DNA from: Bdellovibrionales bacterium RIFOXYD12_FULL_39_22
GTDB taxonomy: Bacteria; Bdellovibrionota; Bacteriovoracia; Bacteriovoracales; Bacteriovoracaceae
Reading direction: 5' to 3'
NCBI GenBank assembly: GCA_001770205.1
Contig: MEQL01000019.1
Span: 1-45,228 of the forward strand
Length of the DNA stretch: 45,228 bases
A model generated the notes under the pieces. The model made no database searches. It had not been told where the DNA came from and worked only from the letters and a program-made list of their open reading frames with translations. Shown here in pieces: positions 1 to 6,240 of the stretch; within the stretch, counting starts at the first letter, position 1; the number at the start of each line of letters is the position of its first letter. Made by a program: the position numbers and the translations under genes.

Positions 1-126
1 TCTTGGTGCACAGTTCGGCGTGCAAAGCCGCTGAACGTTTTACTCATTTCGAGGAAAGGGAAAATATTTTTCAGAAACGGCTTGCTTTCTTTAAGATGTG
101 AATGTTGTTGTAAATATTTATCATAA

Positions 127-579
127 TTATTTACGTATAATTTTCTCTTCCCAAAATCTAGTCAAATGTTCAAATGCTTCCTTAGAATCCAAAGAGAGTC
201 CACACTCGTTGGCCATTGCCTTAAATGGTTTATCCCATTCACTTGGAGGATCGTCCAGTGTCTTTGGTAAATCATGCGTCTTTTTTTTTCAAAAGTTTCC
301 TTAAGTGCTTTGGTCAAGACAGTTTTTTTTATTTTTCCATGTTTGATCAATAGAACAATATCAACAAGGTCTTTTACTCTTGAGTTAAACGCTCCGCTTC
401 TTGGTAAAGTATAGGCATGAATTTTTTCAGCAAAATGTTGTTCAGCGCTTATAATAGGTATTTTCAGAGAAGAGATTCCTGCAAAATCTAACCAGTCATA
501 CAGTTTTATTTCATCATGTGGCTCAATCCAAGCATCTCCAACGCCAACGTCAATATGAAACTTAATAAAAGTCTTGCTA
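127..579 (-). pseudogene. C-terminal half of an AbiEii-type nucleotidyltransferase toxin, detached by inversion and frameshifted
   Basis: Read on the minus strand, this begins in mid-protein (SKTFIKFHIDVGVGDAW) and runs through the typical AbiEii/AbiGii C-terminal pattern (ISAEQHFAEKIHAYT, then SRVKDLVDIVLLI). AbiEii toxins are NTP-transferases of type IV toxin-antitoxin systems. The frame ends at 162, but after an A9 run (281-289) another frame carries on with the expected family ending (THDLPKTLDDPPSEW ... HLTRFWEEK) to a stop at 127-129. A run of A10 or A7 would join them. The N-terminal half lies on the opposite strand at 2119-2538, and both halves share the 10-mer TAGCAAGACT at the break. 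Rejoining there gives one in-frame protein of about 287 aa, the usual family size. There is no convincing start codon here, so this is most likely a dead fragment. Confidence 0.8.
570..579 (-). repeat. Left breakpoint of the AbiE inversion (10-bp inverted repeat)
   Basis: TAGCAAGACT on the minus strand, an exact inverted copy of 2529-2538. It also forms one arm of a local inverted repeat GTCTTGC (571-577) / GCAAGAC (591-597) with a 14-nt spacer. Inverting the DNA between the two 10-mers restores the AbiEii reading frame. Whether this is a recombinase site or simple microhomology cannot be told from the sequence. Confidence 0.7.
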
Positions 580-674
580 GAACGGTTTTCTGCAAGACGT
601 CCCCTTCCAAAATCTTTTTCGTAACAAGTCATACACAATCATCATATCAAGCCTCATAACAAGAACAATCTAGT

Positions 675-935
675 TCACTCCAACTGTCTAACTGGAATAC
701 CATGTATCTTTAAATATTTTAAAACTGTGCTATGCGAAGAACATATCTTTTTGGCAATTTGGGTTGTAGAAAGGCCCTTTTCTTCGTACATTTCTCTGAG
801 GAAACTCGCATCACGGAACCTTTCCTCTTGATAAAAGGTAAATAAATCACTAAGATAGTCCTGAGGAAAGTTATTATTGCTTGACGGGTGAACACCACCC
901 CATTTTTTACTCGAACCAGTAACAACCAAGAACAC
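675..935 (-). CDS. Small helix-turn-helix protein, possibly the C-terminal part of a larger DNA-binding protein
   Basis: 86 codons from a GTG at 935. The C-terminal half (FLREMYEEKGLSTTQIAKKICSSHSTVLKYLKIHGIPVRQLE) is a clear homeodomain-like helix-turn-helix, of the kind at the C-terminus of serine recombinases and in small resolvase-associated proteins. The first residues are encoded inside the tRNA-His-flank repeat at 895-954, and no good Shine-Dalgarno precedes the start. The present N-terminus was therefore probably created when that repeat was inserted, and the original protein may have begun elsewhere. The gene lies inside the inverted 570-2538 segment. DNA binding is inferred from the fold; the target is unknown. 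Confidence 0.5.
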   Translation of the reverse strand: MFLVVTGSSKKWGGVHPSSNNNFPQDYLSDLFTFYQEERFRDASFLREMYEEKGLSTTQIAKKICSSHSTVLKYLKIHGIPVRQLE

Positions 936-954
936 AAAATAATCTTAAAATTTA
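895..954 (+). repeat. 60-bp copy of the tRNA-His 3' end and downstream flank (attachment-site-like)
   Basis: Starts with CCACCCCA, the last eight nucleotides of the tRNA-His gene, and continues through the tRNA's downstream flank. It matches 4219-4278 (minus strand) at 58 of 60 positions. The two copies are now inverted relative to each other. Because this copy lies inside the inverted 570-2538 segment, undoing that inversion makes them direct repeats, as expected for the two ends of an element integrated at tRNA-His. Confidence 0.75.
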
Positions 955-966
955 ATCGGGAAGTGT

Positions 967-1394
967 ATGAAAACCATTATCCTACTTTGCTTCGCTTTAA
1001 ATCCATTTTCCCACGCAGAAGAAATTACTAATTTGACCTTAGAGTGTAAAACCGAATGCCGTTTTTATTACAAAAAGGATTGCTCTGATAAAACCGCAAA
1101 AATTATACTTTCAACTGATAAAAAAAATCCGTCCAATCTCTATACCGATATTGATATTACCTGCTCTGTCTCGGGAACCCCTACTCAAATACAAAAATCA
1201 AATATTCGCTTTCAATAACTGAAAAAGATGGCATATTGTCGACTGTTCATTCGAAGGAATTGGACTTGAGCAATAACACCCCTTTCAACTATTCATACTT
1301 TACTTTTTCAAATCCATATAAAGACCAATCGGTTCAGATTAAATTAGGACAACAACAGAAGATCTACTATTTCAATGGCCAGCAAGCTGATTAA
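967..1394 (+). pseudogene. Small secreted protein with a frameshift
   Basis: Begins MKTIILLCFALNPFSHAEE, a signal peptide cleaved around SHA|EE, followed by a Cys-containing stretch (LECKTECRFYYKKDC). The initial frame stops at 1216-1218. From about 1200 another frame continues smoothly (YSLSITEKDGILSTVHSKEL to IYYFNGQQAD) and stops at 1392-1394 without internal stops and with similar composition. This looks like one secreted protein of about 140 aa broken by an indel near 1190-1205. I do not recognise the family. It sits inside the inverted segment, upstream of AbiEi. Confidence 0.5.
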
Positions 1395-1450
1395 CGGCTC
1401 TTGAAACTTGATGGAGAACAATATTTCAATTCACCCCAACTGGCCGAATT

Positions 1451-1487
1451 GTAAATAAGTTAACTCCGGCCTAGTTAACTTATTTAC
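1451..1487. promoter_or_regulatory. Perfect 15-bp inverted repeat upstream of the AbiE operon
   Basis: GTAAATAAGTTAACT (1451-1465) and its exact reverse complement (1473-1487), with a CCGGCCT spacer. It overlaps the likely -35 of the abiEi promoter. It could be a terminator for the preceding gene, but there is no T-run, so an operator is more likely. Confidence 0.6.
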
Positions 1488-1533
1488 ACATTGTACCATA
1501 TAACCCATAATAATTAAGGGATATATGGTACAA
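1483..1533 (+). promoter_or_regulatory. Promoter and 16-bp inverted-repeat operator of the AbiE operon
   Basis: TTTACA (1483-1488), 17 bp, then CATAAT (1506-1511) form a sigma-70-like promoter. Overlapping its -10 is TTGTACCATATAACCC (1491-1506), repeated inverted with one mismatch at 1518-1533 across an 11-bp spacer. AbiEi antitoxins are known to bind inverted repeats upstream of their own operon and repress it, so this is the expected autoregulatory site. AAGGG (1516-1520) is the only Shine-Dalgarno candidate, 14 nt before the ATG and inside the operator. Confidence 0.6.
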
Positions 1534-1534
1534 A

Positions 1535-2119
1535 ATGAGAAAAACAACAACTGATCACCTAGGCACATTATTTAAAATTGCGGATGCCCAAATGGGGCTT
1601 TTCACTACCAAACAAGCCGAGAAATCTGGAATTGTTAATAATAATCATGCTTACTACGTTAGAAATGGTAACTGGAAAAAAGTTATGCGAGGAATTTATC
1701 GCCTAACCAATTACCCTCTGTCCGAAAATGAAGCGCTGATGATTTGGTTTCTCTGGTCACGTAATAGAAAAGATATCCCTCAGGGAACATTCTCCCATGA
1801 GACAGCACTTATGCTCTATGAATTATCTGATATAAATCCCCATAATATCCACATGATTGTTCCGCGCGGATTTAAACGTCTTAATCCAATACCCAAAGTT
1901 ATTAAATTGCATCGCAATAGTTTATCAAAAAAAGAGACAAAATCATTTTGGGGGATGAGGATTACCACTCCTATTCGAACATTACTTGATGTTGCCAAAA
2001 AAGGTAGCACCTCTCCTGAGTTTATATCTCAGGCCGTAAACGAGGCATTAAAAAAAGGTTTAGTTACCAGAAAAGATATTTTAAAAAATCCACGGCTCGC
2101 TAGATATATGGATAAATAA
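1535..2119 (+). CDS. AbiEi-type antitoxin/transcriptional repressor (type IV toxin-antitoxin)
   Basis: 194 aa. The N-terminus (GTLFKIADAQMGLFTTKQAEKSG) is the winged-helix domain of AbiEi antitoxins, followed by the usual antitoxin core (GIYRLTNYPLSENEALMIWFLWSR, TFSHETALMLYELSDINP, IHMIVPRGFKR) and the late motif TPIRTLLDVAKKG. In this family the protein antagonises the AbiEii nucleotidyltransferase without stable binding and represses its own operon. It overlaps the toxin start by one base (TAATG), so they were translationally coupled. The gene is intact while its toxin is cut after residue 140. It may persist only as a repressor or an orphan antitoxin. Confidence 0.8.
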   Translation: MRKTTTDHLGTLFKIADAQMGLFTTKQAEKSGIVNNNHAYYVRNGNWKKVMRGIYRLTNYPLSENEALMIWFLWSRNRKDIPQGTFSHETALMLYELSDINPHNIHMIVPRGFKRLNPIPKVIKLHRNSLSKKETKSFWGMRITTPIRTLLDVAKKGSTSPEFISQAVNEALKKGLVTRKDILKNPRLARYMDK

Positions 2120-2634
2120 TGAAAAAAGAGTATAAAACTTCGCGTGATTTTAGAAATGCTCTTTTAGATAAATTAAAACAGGTGGCCTTCGCTCAACAAA
2201 AAAGTGTCCAACGCATACAAAGACAAGTTGCCAGTGATCGCTTATTTACAGGAGCCAAGGCACCGTGGATATTAAAAGGAGGCCATGCTCTTGAACTTCG
2301 TATTCAAAATTCGAGAGCCACAAAAGATCTAGATCTTGCCCTGAAAGATGCAAAACTATTTAATTCAAAATCACCAAAAGATCAGAATAAAATCATCCGA
2401 GAACGCTTACAAGAAAAAGCATCAACCGATTTATCCGATTATTTTGAATTTATAATTGGCGAGCAAATCCTTGATCTTACCGCAGCACCATACGGAGGCG
2501 GACGTTTTCCTGTTGAAGCACTTATTGATAGCAAGACTACTTTCACTTGCTGCTTATTTCGACATGATGATGGTGTGTTGCTCGTGATTTTTCAGAAATT
2601 ATATATCGATGTAGATTGTTTTAATATTTTTTAA
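2119..2634 (+). pseudogene. N-terminal half of the AbiEii-type nucleotidyltransferase toxin, truncated by inversion
   Basis: Residues 1-140 follow the AbiEii pattern: an N-terminal helix (FRNALLDKLKQVAFAQQ), then the nucleotidyltransferase signature WILKGGHALELRI...RATKDLDLAL, with the catalytic G-[GH] and DxD elements, and GGGRFPVEALIDSKT. After SKT, exactly at TAGCAAGACT (2529-2538), the homology stops and an unrelated tail (TFTCCLFRHDDG...) runs to a stop at 2632-2634. The missing half is on the opposite strand at 127-569. The catalytic half is present, but the C-terminal helical part (AEKIHA...KDLVDIVLL) is absent, so function is unlikely. Confidence 0.8.
2529..2538 (+). repeat. Right breakpoint of the AbiE inversion (10-bp inverted repeat)
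   Basis: TAGCAAGACT, the inverted partner of 570-579. A local palindrome AGCAAG (2530-2535) / CTTGCT (2546-2551) with a 10-nt spacer starts here. The codon phase (GAT AGC AAG ACT) matches that of the detached C-terminal half. Confidence 0.7.
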
Positions 2635-3764
2635 CGAAGGTTGATAAATTGATCATTCTGGTGAGAAGTGTCGTTAATAAGACTATCTAACTTGTTGAGA
2701 AGATTCTGTGGTTCGCTGTGTATCTTACTAATGAGTTTCTTTGCTTCAATAATATCCGCTGCAGATATTGGAAGGTTATTCAATCTACTTCTATCAATTC
2801 TAGCTAGCACCGACAATAATTCATAGATTGATTTTGTGACTTCTTGCATTTTCGGAGAACCGACCCCTGGTTTAAAATATATACTTTCCTCCAATTCTAG
2901 ATTCAATCGTTTTAGCTCAGTACTTAGCTCTCCCTTTTTATGAAAAAGAAGATTGATATGGCCAGAGATTGTCTCTTCTGCAAGCGAATTAAAAAAGCTT
3001 TTGGGTTCAATAATGCCAGGTTTGATATCTAAAATGGCCTTTAGTCTGGCATTAAAGGCTGTAGCCCTTTGTGAGGATTCTCCATATGTTTTAGAAACAG
3101 CGTCAGTTAATGATTTTGACTTAACCAAAAGCTGTTCGCGAAATTTTTGCCCTTCTGGTTGTGTGAAAAAATAAGCTGTTTTCCGAACAAAATCATTACT
3201 GAGTATTTGAGAAGTATTAAACGCAAAACCCTTATCTATGGCAAAAACAAAACCGTCCTCACCAACCAAAATGTGTTCGGCTTTTGAATAATCAGTATCG
3301 CCAATTAGAATATTAAAAATATTAACCTTACTAAAGTTATTTTGGACTGTTGGAAGAAGTCTCAGCTCGTTAGCAGATCTATTAATCTTTACTTCATCCA
3401 AAAATTCAGAATAATTATACTCGTGCTCAACAAATTGCTGGACGGAAAAAGTTTCATCATTTATCACTTTTTTTACGGTCGGAGGAACCGCATGTAGCTC
3501 CAGTATTTCGCTTACTTCATAAGCCAAAATTTCGCTGGTATGGTCCTGACTAAATCCATCTTTTTTCATAACCGCTCTAACGATTGAATTTCCTTTTTCA
3601 TCAACGAGATCCCCAAGTTGAGCTTTATGCGATCCCATTTTGATTTCTGAAAGAGAATCAATGTTCACCTGTAGTACACTTATTAGACAATCACGCACAG
3701 AACTTGCGTAAGTATTTGTACTCAACAAAATCAAATTAACTAACGCAATATATTTCAGAATCAT
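2631..3764 (-). CDS. Secreted protein kinase-like protein (Fam20C/HipA/PI3K-like fold), possibly catalytically altered
   Basis: 377 aa with a signal peptide (MILKYIALVNLILLSTNTYASS). The layout matches bacterial exported kinases of the PI3/4K-Fam20C-HipA group: a possible ATP-binding Lys in IVRAVMKKD (65-69), the helix SEILAYEVSEILELHAVPPTV (where relatives have EIAAYELDRLLGLHLVPPTV), a hinge-like SVQQFVE, then the catalytic-loop region FNILIGDTDYSKAEHILVGEDG and a metal-binding-like AIDKGFAF (Asp 177). Relatives normally read GNTDRHxGN; here the loop Asn is replaced (AEH), so activity is uncertain. The C-terminal third is helical and unfamiliar. The gene stands alone, between the inversion scar and tRNA-His. 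Fold assignment is from motif memory, not a search. Confidence 0.55.
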   Translation of the reverse strand: MILKYIALVNLILLSTNTYASSVRDCLISVLQVNIDSLSEIKMGSHKAQLGDLVDEKGNSIVRAVMKKDGFSQDHTSEILAYEVSEILELHAVPPTVKKVINDETFSVQQFVEHEYNYSEFLDEVKINRSANELRLLPTVQNNFSKVNIFNILIGDTDYSKAEHILVGEDGFVFAIDKGFAFNTSQILSNDFVRKTAYFFTQPEGQKFREQLLVKSKSLTDAVSKTYGESSQRATAFNARLKAILDIKPGIIEPKSFFNSLAEETISGHINLLFHKKGELSTELKRLNLELEESIYFKPGVGSPKMQEVTKSIYELLSVLARIDRSRLNNLPISAADIIEAKKLISKIHSEPQNLLNKLDSLINDTSHQNDQFINLR

Positions 3765-4218
3765 TAGGCTTCTCTTATAGATTAATTCGCTACTAGTCTT
3801 CTCGGTATAATTGTCTGAACACTAAATAGAAAACTGCGCTAAGTGCGCTAAGAGTAATTATGGCGTCAATATTTCCCACAAGTCATATTCATAACCTTTT
3901 GATCGGTTATTTTTTTGACATGCTCAGCACTATTCTAACAATTGGTGATTAATATTTTGTAGATCAAAGAGTTGTATTCCTACCCTGGATATTTCGTATC
4001 AAAGGAGGAACCATTCACCGAAAACCACTCTTCTCTGAGTTCTTTCTCTGTTCTCGAATCAGCAAACCTGAGCAAACATCACCTAATAAAAGATGGGACA
4101 TTTCGGGCGATAACTTGCGTTTCGTTCTGTATGGTATGGTGTTGACGGTTCATGTGACGTTTGACTAAAAAACGAACGAAGTCGTAGACATAATTTTTTC
4201 CTCAACGCTAATATACTG
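3765..4218. other. Intergenic, no gene recognised
   Basis: About 450 bases with no convincing reading frame, RNA gene or terminator in either direction. Base composition is AT-rich. It lies between the secreted kinase-like gene and the tRNA-His flank, inside the presumed integrated element, and may be remnant DNA. Confidence 0.5.
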
Positions 4219-4278
4219 TAAATTTTGAGATTATTTTGTGTTCTTGGTTGTTTCTGGTTCGAGTAAAAAATGGGGTGG
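4219..4278 (-). repeat. tRNA-His 3' end and downstream flank, original copy of the 60-bp repeat
   Basis: Last eight nucleotides of tRNA-His plus 52 bases downstream. 58 of 60 positions match 895-954 on the other strand. See that copy for the attachment-site reading. Confidence 0.75.
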
Positions 4279-4347
4279 CCGATGGGGCTCGAACCCACGA
4301 CAACCAGAACCACAATCTGGCGCTCTACCAACTGAACTACGGCCACC
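4271..4347 (-). tRNA. tRNA-His (GTG anticodon), CCA encoded
   Basis: Cloverleaf read by eye on the minus strand. The acceptor GTGGCCG pairs with CGGCCAC, preceded by the extra G(-1) opposite C73 that is diagnostic of tRNA-His. The D-arm is TAGTTCAGTTGGTAGAGC, the anticodon loop has GTG (GATTGTGGTTC), and the T-arm is GTGGGTTCGAGCCCCAT. The 3' CCA is encoded. Total 77 nt including G(-1). Confidence 0.95.
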
Positions 4348-4546
4348 ATGAATGATAATGTTGGTTAATGGAATGTTTATAGTGTGTTGCAGGTTATTCG
4401 TCAATTCATAAATTAAAGAAAGTTGACTAAAAGGCCATGGAATTGTGGGCCATCAAATTTGTCAAAAGAGAAATTTTGTTAGTTAAATTTAGTGGTATAG
4501 AATATACTTTATCAAGTTGATACGAAATTTTAATGGAGGAGTTTAT

Positions 4547-5158
4547 ATGAGATTAGTTCTGATAGTTACTATTTTAGTGTTGGCCCAGGCAACAAACCTT
4601 TTTGCGTACGGAACAGGACTTACTGCCTATCCCCTGATGAGTGAAAAAAGACTCGTTACCACTGAATTTACGGGGATTGTTTCAGATCATGGGGGCGTGG
4701 GAATTCAGACTCGTTATATGCAAAAAATTAACAATGTTACTTCCGTAGATGCGGGAATTGGCCTTGCGGGAGGAGATCGTTCTGGATGTGCCTTTGCTGG
4801 TATTGATTACGAAATTTTTCCGGATTATAAGAAACAACCAAGAGTGTCTATTAAGTCTTCTTTTGAATATGCTAAGGAGTTTGGCCTTCCATATAACAAT
4901 TTGAAGGTGGCCCCTGTGGTGTCAAAGGGATTTAGTTTTTGGGGACACGAAGGCTTTCCATATGTAACGATGCCGATAGCTATTTCTTTGGAGGCCGAGC
5001 ATAAAACATATGAAACGACCATGAATTTAACGACCGGAATTGCGGGAAAAATTCCATACGAAGGATATACCCATCTTACGGGAAATATTGAGGCCGTATT
5101 TAATTTGAAAGATAGCTATTCGGCCATTTTTATGGGTGTTTCTTATCCGCTAAACTAA
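4547..5158 (+). CDS. Secreted, probably outer-membrane beta-barrel protein, family unknown
   Basis: 203 aa. The start at 4547 is chosen because GGAGGA (4535-4540) sits six bases upstream and the protein then opens with a clean signal peptide (MRLVLIVTILVLAQATNLFA|YGTG). The mature part is rich in alternating polar/apolar, aromatic and glycine-bearing strands (GGVGIQTRYMQ, SVDAGIGLAGG, TTMNLTTGIAGK, AIFMGVSYPLN) and ends in a strand, which suits a small beta-barrel. No catalytic motif is seen. It is convergent with the pseudouridine synthase gene and overlaps its 3' end by 29 bases. Confidence 0.6.
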   Translation: MRLVLIVTILVLAQATNLFAYGTGLTAYPLMSEKRLVTTEFTGIVSDHGGVGIQTRYMQKINNVTSVDAGIGLAGGDRSGCAFAGIDYEIFPDYKKQPRVSIKSSFEYAKEFGLPYNNLKVAPVVSKGFSFWGHEGFPYVTMPIAISLEAEHKTYETTMNLTTGIAGKIPYEGYTHLTGNIEAVFNLKDSYSAIFMGVSYPLN

Positions 5159-6215
5159 AGTAGGCGTTTATCTCTTGTATTAATTCTCCCTCTAATATGG
5201 ATGAATCAATCGATAAATTTCTAGCAATCCACTGATGTAGGTCCGAGGGGATTTTTGTAATAAAAATTCTCTCTTCATTTTTATAATTAATTTTTATAGC
5301 GATAGCATGAAGTGCATGACGGGGAATTTCCATTAATGCGTGATCTTCTGGAGAGGCCAGTCGATCTTTGAAGCGTTGAAATAATTCATATCCTCCGCAA
5401 TAGAGCTTGTCACCTAAAAGCGGAAGTTGGTGAATGGCCGCATGTACACGAATTTGATGCTGGCGGCCAGTTTGAGGAAATGCTAGGCCTAAAGCATAAT
5501 TTTTTTCTTGATAAATAATTTTAAAAAAGGTTTGGGCCGTTTTACCGCGATTGGAGTTTTCGGGATATGCTTCGACGATTATGCGCTGATCTTTATCGTA
5601 AGGCGAATCAAGTCGTTCATTCGCGGTAAAATTTGGAGTAATGGTCTGGAGGGGGCCCTTAGCAATGAAAAAATAACATTTTTTTACCAAAGAGCTTTCG
5701 AATTGAGTTGCCAGTGCAGCGGATGTTTGCGGATCTTTTCCCAGTAGTAAAATCCCAGAAGTTTCTCGATCCAATCGATGGATGGAGTGAATAGTTTTTC
5801 CAGGAACGGTTTCAAAAAAAACAGTGGCGCAATAGAAAAGATGGCGGCCGGCAGGATGAGTGGACATAAAAGGCGGTTTAGAAATAATAATAAGCTCATT
5901 ATCTTCAAAAATTACCTCTGGGGCTTCTTCTAAGCTAATAAGTTCATTATTCCAGTATTCATCCTCGTGAATAGTTTTTGTAATTGCCAGAAGGATTTCA
6001 TCATTAGAGTGAACCTTACTGCTGGCCTTGGTGGACGTTGGTCTATTAATAATAATAACTTCTCTGGAGGCAATTTTTCTTTTGATTTCTTCTCTGGAGA
6101 GTGTAGAAAAATGAGAGAGGATAAATTGATCCAGGCGCATTCCATCTTGTTCGACATCCACCTTCCAGTAAATGGAAAACTTATCTCGTTCAAATTTTTT
6201 TGAAAGCAGCGCCAT
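5130..6215 (-). CDS. RluA-family 23S rRNA/tRNA pseudouridine synthase
   Basis: 361 aa. An N-terminal S4 RNA-binding domain (RLDQFILSHFSTLSREEIKRKI, about residues 27-75) is followed by the RluA catalytic domain. The signature IHSIHRLDRETSGILLL carries the catalytic Asp, and FPQTGRQHQIRVH with LLGDKLYCGG are the usual later motifs. The enzyme isomerises uridine to pseudouridine in structured RNA in the cytoplasm. The exact target cannot be told from sequence, as RluC, RluD and RluA share these motifs. The length is slightly above the usual 300-330. No strong Shine-Dalgarno precedes the ATG at 6215. The 3' end overlaps the convergent barrel-protein gene. Confidence 0.9.
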   Translation of the reverse strand: MALLSKKFERDKFSIYWKVDVEQDGMRLDQFILSHFSTLSREEIKRKIASREVIIINRPTSTKASSKVHSNDEILLAITKTIHEDEYWNNELISLEEAPEVIFEDNELIIISKPPFMSTHPAGRHLFYCATVFFETVPGKTIHSIHRLDRETSGILLLGKDPQTSAALATQFESSLVKKCYFFIAKGPLQTITPNFTANERLDSPYDKDQRIIVEAYPENSNRGKTAQTFFKIIYQEKNYALGLAFPQTGRQHQIRVHAAIHQLPLLGDKLYCGGYELFQRFKDRLASPEDHALMEIPRHALHAIAIKINYKNEERIFITKIPSDLHQWIARNLSIDSSILEGELIQEINAYFSLADKKHP

Positions 6216-6240
6216 CGCAAAATCTACTAGGCCAATACAA

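Noticed and set aside
98..304. Plus-strand 68-codon frame at the left edge
   Set aside because: It is antisense to the true C-terminal frame of the AbiEii remnant.
4083..4349. Minus-strand 88-codon open frame
   Set aside because: It runs through the tRNA-His gene and its 3' flank; no protein-like features.
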